Of a DNA stretch of 64,000 bases, positions 1 through 8,938 are shown in pieces. Positions within the stretch are counted from its first letter, which is position 1, and each line of letters starts with the position of its first letter. The stretch covers positions 186,001 to 250,000 of the forward strand of contig JAJQRA010000034.1 in the NCBI GenBank assembly GCA_046533095.1, given 5' to 3'. This DNA is from ZAX-1 sp046533095 (GTDB taxonomy: Bacteria > Bacillota > Clostridia > Lachnospirales > Lachnospiraceae). The notes below the pieces were generated by a model. It searched no databases and was not told where the DNA came from. It saw nothing but the letters and a program-made list of their open reading frames with translations. The position numbers and the translations under genes were made by a program.

Positions 1-666
1 ATGAAACGATTCAGATTATTACGCATATGGATATGATATTATGGCAGGAAAAAAATTGCTGACCAACTTGGTTGGGATGTGGAAATACATAAAGTTGAAT
101 GGGCTTCCATAGGTCTAGGCCTTGATGTAGGCGATTACGACTGTATCATCAGAGGGAGGGGGTATACGGAAGAACGCGCACAATTATATGAATTTACCGA
201 CCCATATTATATCCTTTCCATGTGCCTTACCGTAAAAGCGGATAGCAGATTTGGAAATGTCACAAAGCTTTCCGCTTTTGAGGGGCAGGATCCAATTTCT
301 GCTACGCAGATAGGGACAGCCTATGTGGACTTCTTACAAGACATTCCAAGTGTCGTGACAGCAACAGATTATGAAAAGGCTGCTGAATGTTTTATGGCAA
401 TTTCAACCGGAGCGGCAGAAGTTTGCCTGCTTGACTATCCAACTGCAAAATCTGCAATTATGACAAACCCTGACCTTAAAATTATTGAGCGGAATGATCC
501 GGAGGGTGATGCACTTCACAGTGGTGAAGACGGAGCAAACAACGTTTGTATAGCTTTAAAAAAAGGCAACACAGAATTGCGTGACCAAGTTCAAAAAGCA
601 ATGGAGACAATCAGCTGGAATAAAGAGAAAATGGACGCACAGATGGACGAGGTTATCGTGCTTTAA
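1..666 (+). pseudogene. Amino-acid ABC transporter solute-binding protein, truncated and frameshifted
   Basis: This is the C-terminal two thirds of a family 3 extracellular solute-binding protein, the receptor of polar amino-acid ABC importers. Translation from 79 gives typical lobe sequence (KVEWASIGLGLDVGDYDCII, then a TEERAQLYEFTDPYY segment) and ends at a normal C-terminus. Upstream, the expected sequence DYYAYGYDIMAGKK is encoded at 14-55 in a different frame. The two frames would join as MAGKKIADQLGW if the run of seven A at 49-55 had eight. No signal peptide is visible because the gene begins outside the window. The GTG at 79 is therefore not a real start. The frameshift is in the sequence; whether it is biological or a base-calling error cannot be decided here. 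Confidence 0.75.
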
Positions 667-726
667 CTGACCGCTAACTAGTCTAAGATTAAAAGAACCA
701 AAGCCTATATCATGAAAATAAGTAAG

Positions 727-760
727 ACAGCAGGCTGATTTTAGTCTGTTGCTTTTTTTA
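727..760 (+). terminator. Possible weak Rho-independent terminator
   Basis: An imperfect GC-containing hairpin (AGCAGGCTGA paired with TCTGTTGCT, with a bulge and G-U pairs) is followed by a run of seven T. It lies about 65 bases after the solute-binding protein stop codon. The rest of 667-934 shows no convincing gene, only a short hydrophobic frame around 801-861 that I do not call. Confidence 0.35.
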
Positions 761-934
761 TGTTTAAAAGGAGAAATGGGGGAAATGAAGGGGAATTAGA
801 TTGATAGTGGGAATGCTTGCATTTGTGTTAGTCGCAACGACGGTTTTAAATTGCAATTGAAAAAACCAATATGGAAATTAAATCTGTTATTTAATGAAAG
901 CCCTGAAATTAACTGGGAAGATGATAAAGAAATT

Positions 935-1582
935 TTATGGATTATAGTACTTTATTATATCAAGCTGCGATACTTCGCTCCTAAAACCAGTATGATTTAT
1001 ATCGGAACAAATAGCAGATATATAATTACCATAATGATACATCTGATAATAAACCGGTAATGATAATGTGTTTATCTTAGTGAGGTTTGTAGTTAGGCCG
1101 GTACCACATTTTTTTAGGTAGGATTCTTTCTTCGTCCATATTTCGAAGAATCTTTTTGCTTTTTCTTGTGGAATCCCAGAATCTATAAATTCTTTTTCTT
1201 TAGGATGAAAGCAATTATTTGAAATTTCATAGGGAGGATTTGATATTTTTTCGATATCTGCGCCTACAGAACAATTATTGCTTATACAAAGCAAGATACA
1301 GTTTCTGGTATGCGATAAGTTAAAATGGTAGTCTCTAAAATCATGGAGATAAGGTTTCCTATTGCTATCAGTGTGTATATCCAAATTACTGGTTGACGTA
1401 CCGATTATTTGACTTAATGTCATACGGGTTAATAGCTCACCATATAGGGAAAGTAGGCGATCAATATCAAAGCGATACCTTAAAACTTTTTCAGATCTCT
1501 GTTTGGATACGTAATGAAGTAGATTTTTATCATTATTAGTAAATACAGTGCTTTTGAGTTCTAAATAATAAATATTTAACAT
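935..1582 (-). CDS. 4'-phosphopantetheinyl transferase, Sfp type
   Basis: Transfers the phosphopantetheine arm of CoA to the active-site serine of carrier proteins, converting apo- to holo-ACP/PCP in the cytoplasm. At 215 aa it is close to the usual Sfp-family length. The three family motifs are visible in order: NLSHTRN near residue 88, VGADIEK near 107 (the Asp and Glu bind Mg), and FFEIWTKKESYLKKCGTGL near 145-163. The ATG at 1580-1582 has a GGAGG site eight bases upstream on the minus strand. It is divergent from the NRPS/PKS array that starts at 2.3 kb. That array contains at least eight intact carrier domains that need this modification, so a role as the cluster's activating enzyme is a strong inference. 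The gene looks intact although both flanks are decayed. Confidence 0.93.
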   Translation of the reverse strand: MLNIYYLELKSTVFTNNDKNLLHYVSKQRSEKVLRYRFDIDRLLSLYGELLTRMTLSQIIGTSTSNLDIHTDSNRKPYLHDFRDYHFNLSHTRNCILLCISNNCSVGADIEKISNPPYEISNNCFHPKEKEFIDSGIPQEKAKRFFEIWTKKESYLKKCGTGLTTNLTKINTLSLPVYYQMYHYGNYISAICSDINHTGFRSEVSQLDIIKYYNP

Positions 1583-1737
1583 TTAAATACCTCCAGTTAA
1601 TTTTGTCTGGTTATTAAATTATAATATATTGAAATGAAAATGTATATGAATTTTATTAATTATAAAGATAAGGAGCCAAAAGTCAAAAAAAGCAAAAAGC
1701 ATCTTTAAAATGACAGATAGGAGAAGGATTTCCTGAT

Positions 1738-2182
1738 ATGGAAAAAATATCACAATCTTTACTTCTTTATAAAAAGATTTTTAGTCTTATAGATTTGAAT
1801 AAACGGTGGGCTATTAAAAAATTACACTGTGAAGGGAAAAATACATTAAATGGTATGAAAACCATAAAGATTATAAAGACCAGTATCAACTAATGTGCGA
1901 GGGAGAAGTATTATAATTGAAACTTTGCCATTCGCCACCTAAGTATCAACTAATGTGCGAGGGAGAAGTAATAGAGAAAGAGGATACTTCTACGGATTTA
2001 CACGTTGCCCTTTTAAGGGGCATTATGATGGACAAGAATATCCAGAGGTGTTGCCTGCATTGCGCGAAACAGATATTCTAAGGATTGAAATGATGCATGA
2101 GAAATGGTAGAAGGCATACATGCGGAAGTGGCAGAGAATGTAATTTTTTGGATATTAGATAACAAAGAAAGTATAAAGTAGC
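1738..2182 (+). pseudogene. Remnant of an ATC-hydrolase-like protein gene
   Basis: Several short frames in succession look like pieces of one protein. They are KYIKWYENHKDYKDQYQLMC around 1841-1895, GYFYGFTRCPF then PEVLPALRETD around 1983-2080, and a tail VEGIHAEVAENVIFWILDN up to a stop near 2180. The spacing of the FTRCPF and LPALRE(T)D pieces resembles the L-2-amino-thiazoline-4-carboxylic acid hydrolase-like family, whose members are often seen near regulators in clostridia. The assignment is from memory of motif style. At least three frameshifts or stops and a 29-bp internal duplication show the gene is dead. A plausible original start is the ATG at 1738, after AGGAG. Confidence 0.45.
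1882..1970. repeat. 29-bp direct repeat, 60-bp period, inside a dead gene
   Basis: The same 29 bases (beginning AGTATCAACTAATGTGC and ending GAGAAGTA) occur at 1882-1910 and 1942-1970. Both copies encode YQLMCEGEV in the hydrolase remnant. The second copy continues the gene sequence (IEKE), while the first runs into a stop. A local duplication thus disrupted the gene. Confidence 0.9.
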
Positions 2183-2265
2183 AAGTTCAAGATAACAAGA
2201 ATAATGACTTATAACCTCGTAAAAAAATATATAGTGATCATTCATATAAATTATGGTAAAATAAT

Positions 2266-2324
2266 AGTTAGATTAGGCTAACTCGATATTGACAATGATA
2301 TATTATAGGGATATAATTTATGAA
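2266..2324 (+). promoter_or_regulatory. Promoter of the TetR gene with a candidate operator
   Basis: A consensus -35 TTGACA (2289-2294) and consensus -10 TATAAT (2312-2317) are separated by 17 bases, predicting transcription from about 2324. An inverted repeat AGTTAG-N6-CTAACT (2266-2283) abuts the -35 and is a natural site for autoregulation by the TetR-type protein encoded just downstream. The promoter is seen directly; the operator role is inference. Confidence 0.75.
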
Positions 2325-2367
2325 TAAGGACAAAAAAATATTTATAAATGAAAAGAGGATGATTAAG

Positions 2368-2955
2368 TTGTCAAGGGGGAAGAGATGGTTTAAGGAAGAA
2401 GAAAAGGAGGTGTTAAGGAATAATCTATGTAAGGAATGTGAGAAATGTTGGAGGATATATGGCTATAAAAAAACCGGCATAGGCCTTCTGACTAAGAGTG
2501 TTGGAATTTCAGCAGGTGCATTTTACGCATTATATCATAATAAAGAAGAACTCTTTTATAAAAGCTTAGTTAATTTAAGAATTAGATTAAAAAGTGAGCT
2601 TAAAGAAATTTTACAGAATAGTCGCAATAAGACAGGATTTAAGCAAGCTGTAATGTGGTTGTATAGAGAATATATTGACGCACCCTTCTTATACAATTTT
2701 GGCTCAGAGGATTTTGTTGCTTTTGTTTCCAAGCTATCTATTGATGAAATGGCATTTCTTAGAAATGATGCTGTATCATTTTTATCTATCTTATTTGATG
2801 AATCAGGATTAAATTTAAAAATAGATATTAAAACCGCGTATGAAACTTTGACTTTATTACTTTTTACGGTGAGTGGTAAAGATAAATTATCATGCAATCA
2901 TGAAGACGCATTTGTAATCCTGTTAGAAGGGGTTATTAGTAACATATTTGAGTAA
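2368..2955 (+). CDS. TetR/AcrR-family transcriptional regulator
   Basis: A one-component repressor-type regulator with an N-terminal helix-turn-helix (TGIGLLTKSVGISAGAFYAL, then YHNKEELFY, the usual TetR ending of the DNA-binding domain) and a divergent C-terminal ligand-binding domain. The longest frame opens with ATG at 2320, but that codon lies upstream of the predicted transcription start (about 2324). I therefore prefer TTG at 2368, preceded by AAGAGG with nine bases between; an ATG at 2359 is a poorer alternative. The protein is about 195 aa, normal for the family. It sits directly ahead of the ABC exporter and the NRPS/PKS genes on the same strand. It probably controls export and biosynthesis in response to the product, which is inference. 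Confidence 0.85.
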   Translation: MSRGKRWFKEEEKEVLRNNLCKECEKCWRIYGYKKTGIGLLTKSVGISAGAFYALYHNKEELFYKSLVNLRIRLKSELKEILQNSRNKTGFKQAVMWLYREYIDAPFLYNFGSEDFVAFVSKLSIDEMAFLRNDAVSFLSILFDESGLNLKIDIKTAYETLTLLLFTVSGKDKLSCNHEDAFVILLEGVISNIFE

Positions 2956-2967
2956 TATTTTTGAAAA

Positions 2968-3025
2968 ATTTATGAAAATTTTTAAAAAATATTCATAAAT
3001 CAGCATATGCTAATGTCATAGGAGG
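2968..3025 (+). promoter_or_regulatory. Inverted repeat and ribosome binding site ahead of the ABC genes
   Basis: ATTTATGAA (2968-2976) and TTCATAAAT (2992-3000) form a perfect 9-bp inverted repeat around an AT-only spacer. A palindrome AGCATATGCT follows at 3002-3011, then AGGAGG at 3020-3025, five bases before the ATPase ATG. The repeat could be a second regulator site or a weak hairpin between regulator and exporter. No GC-rich terminator is present, so read-through from the TetR gene is likely. Confidence 0.5.
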
Positions 3026-3030
3026 AAAAT

Positions 3031-3735
3031 ATGAAGAGTATAGTGAGATTTAAAGGTGTAACCAAAGAATTTGGAAATCAGGAAGTAAAGGTTAAGGTTT
3101 TAAAAGGGTTAGATTTTGATATCAAAGATGGTGAAATATTATTGGTAATAGGAAGTAGTGGAGCAGGTAAAAGTACAATTTTGAATATATTAGGCGGATT
3201 AGATTCACCTACGAGTGGAGATATATTTGTTGAAGACGAGAATATATCGAAATACTCTGAGAAAAAATTATCTGATTTTAGAGCTCAGAAGGTAGGAATG
3301 ATATTTCAGTCCTATAATCTTATTCCTAACTTAACGGCAATAGAGAATGTTACGTTTGGTTCAGAAGTGAAAAGCGATACATTGGATGCAAAAAACATTT
3401 TACGAAAGGTCGGTTTAGGCGACAAGTCCGACAAGTTTCCAGCTACGTTATCAGGTGGAGAGCAGCAAAGGGTTGCAATTGCAAGAGCTGTAGCAAAAAA
3501 CCCTCTTATGATTTTGTGTGATGAACCTACAGGGGCCTTAGATTATGAAACGAGTAAGGAGGCCTTAAATTTGCTTGAAGATTTAAATAAAGAACTAAAA
3601 AAAACTATTGTATTAGTTACGCACAATTTAGCATTATCTCCAATGGCGGATCGTATTTTGACTGTCAAAAGTGGAAAAGTAGAAAATATTGAAGTGAATG
3701 AGAACAAGAAATCGGTTGTAGAATTGGAGTGGTGA
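3031..3735 (+). CDS. ABC transporter ATP-binding protein, MacB/LolD type
   Basis: The nucleotide-binding subunit of an exporter or mechanotransmission-type ABC transporter, 234 aa. Walker A GSSGAGKST is at residues 41-49, the Q-loop at IFQSYNLIPNLTAIENV, the signature LSGGEQQRVAIARA at 140-153, Walker B LMILCDEPTGALD with Asp164 and Glu165, and the H-loop in VLVTHN. The Q-loop and DEPTGALD wording are typical of the MacB/LolD/SalX group. Its stop overlaps the Shine-Dalgarno region of the FtsX-type permease, only two bases before that gene's ATG, so the pair is translationally linked. The position between a TetR gene and biosynthetic genes suggests export of, or self-protection from, the cluster product. 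Confidence 0.95.
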   Translation: MKSIVRFKGVTKEFGNQEVKVKVLKGLDFDIKDGEILLVIGSSGAGKSTILNILGGLDSPTSGDIFVEDENISKYSEKKLSDFRAQKVGMIFQSYNLIPNLTAIENVTFGSEVKSDTLDAKNILRKVGLGDKSDKFPATLSGGEQQRVAIARAVAKNPLMILCDEPTGALDYETSKEALNLLEDLNKELKKTIVLVTHNLALSPMADRILTVKSGKVENIEVNENKKSVVELEW

Positions 3736-3737
3736 TT

Positions 3738-6110
3738 ATGAATTTATTTAAGAAGCTTTTAAGAGATATAATAAAATCCAAAGGTCAATTTATTACGATT
3801 ACATTCGTAGTAATATTAGGAGCACTTTTTTATTCCGGGTTGTCATCAGCCAGTGTGATGCTTGATGACTATGCAAAGGAGTACTATGAGAAAAATAATT
3901 TAGCAGATATTTGGATGTACTATTCAAATATTACGGAGGAGGATTCAAAGGTTTTAGATGACGTAGCAGGAATAGAAGATTATGAACTAAGATTTACATA
4001 TCAATCCAGAACAGATGAAAAGACGTTAAAGATCCACTCATTTCATGATAATTCTAATATCAATAAACTATATTTGGTAGAAGGAAATTTGCCGGAGAAC
4101 CCGTATGAAATAGCAGTAGATTATGAGTTTGCAAAGGCAAATGCCCTGAAACTAAATCAAGATCTTGATTATACAGTTGATGGAATTGATGTAACCTACA
4201 AGGTCACTGCTTTTATTGAAAATCCAGAATATATTACCAAAATCCCGGAAGACGGAAATAATTTTCCGGAGCATGATCGCTATGGAATTGGCTACGTAAA
4301 TTATTCAACGATTCCAGAACTATCTAAACTTACAGGTATTTCTGTTGAATATGATGAAATTATAGTAACGGCTAAGTCAGGCACAGACCTTGGCAGTTTA
4401 ATGAACACAATTGAAAAAGAGCTTGAAGATTCAACTCCAGGGTATTTATTTGGGTATACCAAAGATTTTTATCCGGGCTATTCAATGCTAAAAGGGGATA
4501 TTGAGCAATTTAGAAGTCTTAGCTATGTTTTTCCGGTAATATTCTTTGTTGTTGCTGCACTAATGACATATATTGCTATGAAAAGAATTATTGATACGCA
4601 ACGTAAGCAGATAGGAATTATGAAAGCACTGGGTGTAAAGAGAGCAAAAATAACAGGACATTATTTGGGGTTTCCAATCATACCATGTGCTCTTGGAGGT
4701 GTACTGGGGGGGATTTGTGGAAGTATATTATTACCAGGTATCCTATTGGAAGTTTACTCAGAGACATACGATTTACCAGGTATTCATACTAGAGTAATTT
4801 GGAGCTTAGTATTACCGGCAGTAATTCTGGCAGTCGTTATAGGTATGATTGCATCCTACCTGTCATGCAGAAAGAGCCTAAAGGAAAATGCCGCTATTTC
4901 TATGAGGCCTTTAATACCTAAATCCGGGAAAAAGATACTATTTGAAAGGAATAAAAAATTATGGAATCGTCTAAAAGGAAAAAATAAAATTGTGCTTCGC
5001 AATATTTTTTGCAATAAAAAGCGTGCTATTATGAGTTGCGTAGGTGTTATGGGTAGTGTAGCACTAATGATTACTGGGTTTGCAATGAAGGATTCAACAA
5101 AAGCATTAATAGATAGAACGTATGAGGAAATTTATAAGTATGATGGTGTAGTTAATTTCTCGTTCTTCACTTCAGAAAAAGGGAAAGTGAAATACACGGA
5201 TCCTTATCGTGTAGAGATTCCAGAAGGAATAGAAACAAACTATGTCAGTACACTTGGTTTTGAAATGAAGAATGAAGATAATATTACGTTCGGTTCAATC
5301 GTGGCACTTGAAGATAATCATGATTTTTACAGGGTAATTGACAGTAATGTAAATGAATTGGATATTCCGGATGAAGGTTTTATTATCTCGAAGAGACTTG
5401 CAGATACCTACAATATAAAGATTGGGGATGAAATTGAGCTAAAGCTTACGGATTCAATCTATGGTGGTGGAGTCGTCGATGGTAAAGTAATGGCGGTGTC
5501 TGAACAATATCTATCCCAGGAAATATATTGTTCGCCAGGTTTTCTAGAAAATAAAGATTTAGAACTGAAACCATTAACAATGTATATTAAAACCCTTTCT
5601 GGTACTTCAATAGATAAAGTAAAAGACTTTTACAAAGACATAGCAGAGGTAGAGTCTGTCATTTCAAGGGATGAACAAAAGCAGTCAGTTTTAAATTATA
5701 CTAAAAGTATGGATGCAATCGTTGGCATGATGATTATAGGAGCAATGCTCTTATCATTTGCGGTGATATATAATATATCAGTAATTAATATCATGGAAAG
5801 AAGCTCCACTCTTGCAACAATGAAAGTACTAGGATTTGGAAGAAAAAAGGTTGCATCAATATTTGAAGTTGAAAATTTGCTACTGACATTAATCGGGGTA
5901 ATAGGTGGTATACCCTTAGGAATACTATTTATGAAAACAGTTTTTGATTCAGCAGCAACCGATGATATGAGTTTTCCCTATATTGTCACGATAGTATCAA
6001 TTATAATATCGTGTGCTTTAGCGTTTGTATATACTCTTTTATCAGATATTCCTGTAAGAAGAAAGATAAAGAAAGTGAATATGACCGAGTCACTAAAAGT
6101 AGCGGAATAA
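3738..6110 (+). CDS. FtsX/MacB-like ABC transporter permease
   Basis: A 790-aa membrane subunit with the duplicated FtsX-domain layout. An N-terminal membrane helix (about residues 14-36) is followed by a large extracytoplasmic domain. Three helices follow (about 255-380: the VFPVIFFVVAALMTYIAMKR region and two more). A second unit starts at about residue 430 with its own external domain, and three C-terminal helices lie after about 660. Both halves contain the characteristic cytoplasmic IGIMKALGVKR and LATMKVLGFGRKK motifs after a membrane helix. ATG 3738 is chosen because GGAG lies nine bases upstream; a GTG at 3729 overlaps the ATPase gene. It partners the upstream ATPase and presumably moves the NRPS/PKS product across the membrane. 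Confidence 0.92.
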   Translation: MNLFKKLLRDIIKSKGQFITITFVVILGALFYSGLSSASVMLDDYAKEYYEKNNLADIWMYYSNITEEDSKVLDDVAGIEDYELRFTYQSRTDEKTLKIHSFHDNSNINKLYLVEGNLPENPYEIAVDYEFAKANALKLNQDLDYTVDGIDVTYKVTAFIENPEYITKIPEDGNNFPEHDRYGIGYVNYSTIPELSKLTGISVEYDEIIVTAKSGTDLGSLMNTIEKELEDSTPGYLFGYTKDFYPGYSMLKGDIEQFRSLSYVFPVIFFVVAALMTYIAMKRIIDTQRKQIGIMKALGVKRAKITGHYLGFPIIPCALGGVLGGICGSILLPGILLEVYSETYDLPGIHTRVIWSLVLPAVILAVVIGMIASYLSCRKSLKENAAISMRPLIPKSGKKILFERNKKLWNRLKGKNKIVLRNIFCNKKRAIMSCVGVMGSVALMITGFAMKDSTKALIDRTYEEIYKYDGVVNFSFFTSEKGKVKYTDPYRVEIPEGIETNYVSTLGFEMKNEDNITFGSIVALEDNHDFYRVIDSNVNELDIPDEGFIISKRLADTYNIKIGDEIELKLTDSIYGGGVVDGKVMAVSEQYLSQEIYCSPGFLENKDLELKPLTMYIKTLSGTSIDKVKDFYKDIAEVESVISRDEQKQSVLNYTKSMDAIVGMMIIGAMLLSFAVIYNISVINIMERSSTLATMKVLGFGRKKVASIFEVENLLLTLIGVIGGIPLGILFMKTVFDSAATDDMSFPYIVTIVSIIISCALAFVYTLLSDIPVRRKIKKVNMTESLKVAE

Positions 6111-6124
6111 ATGGAGGGCACAAG

Positions 6125-7363
6125 ATGAAGAGAAGTGAGGATGCTAAGGATCGAGTGACAGTAATGGATAATATTCCGACAGAAATGTATGCGTGGACAT
6201 TACGTGAAGGTAGATTAGGAGAACCGAAAGACGCTTTTAAGCTTGAAAGTGTTCCTATACCATCTATTTGTGATAATGAGGTGCTTGTTCGAAATATGGC
6301 AACCGGGGTAAATTACAATGGAGTATGGGCGGCATTGGGTAAGCCAAGAAATGTTGTTAAGGCGCATCACAGATATGAAGAGAAACAGGACTTTATGATA
6401 TGTGGCAGTGAATCAAGTGGAATTATATGTGCTGTTGGGAAAAGTGTAAAAAGATTCAAAGTAGGAGATGAAGTGATTTGCCTTGGTGTTCAATATGATT
6501 CAGAGTGTGATGTGTATAAAAAATTTAATGACGCACGTGTAAGTACAAGCTTCAGGATATGGGGGTACGAAGGGAATTGGGGCTCTTATGCTCAGTATTC
6601 TAAAGTTATGGAACTACAGTGCATACATAAGCCAAAATCATTGACTTGGCAAGAGGCGGCAGCTTGTACTGCTACAGGGGCTACTGTATATAATATGCTG
6701 ACCCATTGGGAAGGTAATAAGATTCAAAAAGGAGATGTTGTATTAGTCTGGGGAGGTGCTGGCGGTTTAGGAAGCAGTGCAATTCCATTAATAAAAGAAT
6801 TAGGCGGAATAGCTGTTGCAGTAGTATCTAGCGAAGAAAGAGGAGAGCGATGCCTTAAAATTGGAGCTAATGGATATGTTAATCGAAGTAATTTTAATCA
6901 CTGGGGACCAGTGCCTGGTGAATCTTTGGAAAACAAAGACAGCTATAATCATTGGTTAAAAAATGCCATTAAATTTAAAAGAAGTATCCAAAAGGCAGCA
7001 GGAGTTAAGCAGGATCCACGAATCGTATTAGAACATCCTGGTAGAGATACATTGCCTACATCAATATTTGTTTGTGATAAAAAAGGCATGGTTGTTCTTT
7101 GCGGGGCAACAACAGGCTATACAGGTACATTAGATTTGAGATATCTATGGCTTGGTATTAGACGGCTTCAAGGGTCGCATGCGGCATCAACAAAAGATGC
7201 TCAAGACTATATCGACATTCTTTCGCAGTCGAAAATGACAAAAGAGGTGCAACACATCTATGAATTTGAAGAACTGGCTGAAGTACATCAGAATTTATAT
7301 AAGAACAACATCGGTGGTGGCAACATAGCAATTAATATAGGAGTGGGTAAGGATGCAGAATAA
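6125..7363 (+). CDS. Crotonyl-CoA carboxylase/reductase (alkylmalonyl-CoA supply)
   Basis: An NADPH-dependent medium-chain dehydrogenase of 412 aa that reductively carboxylates 2-enoyl-CoAs, for example crotonyl-CoA to ethylmalonyl-CoA, a polyketide extender unit. Family marks are MATGVNYNGVWAALGKP near the N-terminus, RIWGYEGNWGSYAQY in the middle, the nucleotide motif VWGGAGGLGSSA, and VLEHPGRDTLPTSIFV then LRYLWLGIRRLQGSHAAS near the C-terminus. From memory, the CO2-pocket residues of the Kitasatospora enzyme (Asn81, Phe170-Glu171, His365) correspond to the Asn of VNYN, the Tyr-Glu of GYEG and the His of GSH, so Phe appears replaced by Tyr. The start at 6125 follows GGAGG; a longer open frame upstream overlaps the permease and is not used. 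It overlaps the next gene by 11 bases. Its presence inside the cluster strongly suggests dedicated extender supply. Confidence 0.88.
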   Translation: MKRSEDAKDRVTVMDNIPTEMYAWTLREGRLGEPKDAFKLESVPIPSICDNEVLVRNMATGVNYNGVWAALGKPRNVVKAHHRYEEKQDFMICGSESSGIICAVGKSVKRFKVGDEVICLGVQYDSECDVYKKFNDARVSTSFRIWGYEGNWGSYAQYSKVMELQCIHKPKSLTWQEAAACTATGATVYNMLTHWEGNKIQKGDVVLVWGGAGGLGSSAIPLIKELGGIAVAVVSSEERGERCLKIGANGYVNRSNFNHWGPVPGESLENKDSYNHWLKNAIKFKRSIQKAAGVKQDPRIVLEHPGRDTLPTSIFVCDKKGMVVLCGATTGYTGTLDLRYLWLGIRRLQGSHAASTKDAQDYIDILSQSKMTKEVQHIYEFEELAEVHQNLYKNNIGGGNIAINIGVGKDAE

Positions 7364-8924
7364 AGAGGAAATTTTCAATGAGTGGGATAGATATACATAT
7401 GCTGAAAAGTTATCGGAGTGGTCAGAGAAATATTCAGAAAATGTAGCACTTATTGAAGGAGATACTATTTTTACTTATAAAGAACTACGTGAAAAGGTAT
7501 TGATTTTATCTGAGTATTTTCATGAAAAAGGTTTAAAATGTGGCGACATTGTTCTTTTACAGTTTCCCAACAGTTATATTTTTGTTTTAACGTTACTAGC
7601 ACTTTTCGAAGTGGGAGTTAAGGCGATATTGACACTTCCAGCCCATCGAGAGAAGGATCTAATAAGACTAGTAATGAAAACTAAGGCAAAAGCATATATG
7701 GCTGAAGAGAGCTACTTAGATTATGATTATGTGAAATTAGCTGCTGTAGTTAAAGAAAACAATGACAGTATAGAATATACAATATTTTCGGCGGAAATTG
7801 AAAAAGTGATAAGCAAAAATAATTTGAAAAATATAGATTATGAAAAACCCCTAGCAAAAGATATTGCTCTTTTCCTACTTTCTGGGGGGACAACAGGCGT
7901 ACCAAAACTTATTCCAAGAACACATGGTGATTATATATACAATGGAAAAATGTGTGCATCAAGATGCGAATTGATGGAAGAAGATAAATATTTAGTGCTA
8001 TTGCCAGCAGCGCATAATTTCCCACTAAATAATCCGGGTATACTCGGGACATTTGAGACCGGTGGGACTGTAGTTATGTGTAAGTATCCTAGCCCGATGG
8101 AAATATTGGAGATAATTGAAAAATACAAAATAACACATACATCTTTAGTTCCAACGCTTGCGATTATGTGCTTGCAGTATATGGAATGGGATACCTCTTT
8201 TGATACTAGTAGCCTTAAATTTGTAGGGATTGGTGGGGCGGCATTAACATCTGCTATAGCCAAGCAGATCAAGGAAGGATTCAAATGCCAACTTATGCAG
8301 ATATTTGGAACCGCTGAAGGTCTCATAAGTACGACATCCTTGAGAGATAGTGATGAAATTGTATACGAGACTCAAGGAAAACCTATATCCGAGTATGACG
8401 AAATCCGTATAGTGAACGGTGAAGGAGAGAATGTTTTATGTGGAGCTCAGGGAGAACTGATCACTAGAGGACCATATACGATTACCGGTTATTATAAAGC
8501 TGAAGATGTAAATAAGATAAGTTTTACTGCTGATGGCTTCTATAGAACCGGGGATATGGCTGTCTTGTCCATTGATAATAATATTAAAATTATTGGCCGC
8601 TACAAAGAGCAAATTAACAGGGCTGGCGAGAAGATAATGCCGTCAGAAGTTGAAGAGTATATTAATGATTATCCAGAAGTATTAGATAGTGTTATTTTAG
8701 GTGTTCCTGATGAACTTTTAGGTAGCTCGGTGTGTGCATGCGTAATTAGTAGGAATGCTGATGGCTTTAGCGTTCATGATTTACGTTCATTCATGTTGAA
8801 ACTGGGTGTGGCGGATTATAAATTACCAGACAGAGTGGTTTTTTTTGAGTCATTTCCATTAACAGCTGTCAACAAAGTAGATAAACAGAAATTACTTGAT
8901 GAAGTTTTAGCAAGAATTTCGTGA
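7353..8924 (+). CDS. Stand-alone aryl-acid AMP ligase, DhbE/EntE-like
   Basis: A 523-aa free-standing adenylation enzyme that activates a carboxylic acid as acyl-AMP and loads it on a carrier protein. The P-loop reads SGGTTGVPKLIPRTHGDY (from Ser177), the diagnostic wording of 2,3-dihydroxybenzoate/salicylate-AMP ligases. In the A4 region HNFPLNNPG, an Asn (222) occupies the position that is Asp in amino-acid-activating domains, as known for DhbE-type enzymes that accept aryl acids. Later motifs FYRTGDMA, GRYKEQINRAGEKI and the C-terminal lysine in NKVDKQKL are all present, so it should be active. No salicylate or dihydroxybenzoate synthase is seen here, so the aryl acid must come from elsewhere. 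It probably starts the assembly line with the free carrier protein at 10441. Exact substrate unknown. Confidence 0.88.
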   Translation: MQNKEEIFNEWDRYTYAEKLSEWSEKYSENVALIEGDTIFTYKELREKVLILSEYFHEKGLKCGDIVLLQFPNSYIFVLTLLALFEVGVKAILTLPAHREKDLIRLVMKTKAKAYMAEESYLDYDYVKLAAVVKENNDSIEYTIFSAEIEKVISKNNLKNIDYEKPLAKDIALFLLSGGTTGVPKLIPRTHGDYIYNGKMCASRCELMEEDKYLVLLPAAHNFPLNNPGILGTFETGGTVVMCKYPSPMEILEIIEKYKITHTSLVPTLAIMCLQYMEWDTSFDTSSLKFVGIGGAALTSAIAKQIKEGFKCQLMQIFGTAEGLISTTSLRDSDEIVYETQGKPISEYDEIRIVNGEGENVLCGAQGELITRGPYTITGYYKAEDVNKISFTADGFYRTGDMAVLSIDNNIKIIGRYKEQINRAGEKIMPSEVEEYINDYPEVLDSVILGVPDELLGSSVCACVISRNADGFSVHDLRSFMLKLGVADYKLPDRVVFFESFPLTAVNKVDKQKLLDEVLARIS

Positions 8925-8938
8925 AAAGGATATAGAAT

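Noticed and set aside
801..861. Short hydrophobic frame LIVGMLAFVLVATTVLNCN
   Set aside because: Only 19 codons with a TTG start; could be a relic of a membrane protein, but nothing else supports it.
851..1060. Plus-strand open frame of 69 codons
   Set aside because: It overlaps the 3' end of the phosphopantetheinyl transferase on the other strand, has no ribosome site and no recognisable domain.
1882..1970. Two-unit repeat as a CRISPR array
   Set aside because: Only two copies, both encode the same peptide of a dead gene, and no cas genes are present.
6011..6124. N-terminal extension of the CCR frame
   Set aside because: It overlaps the permease gene, the family N-terminus begins after 6125, and GGAGG is placed for the ATG at 6125.
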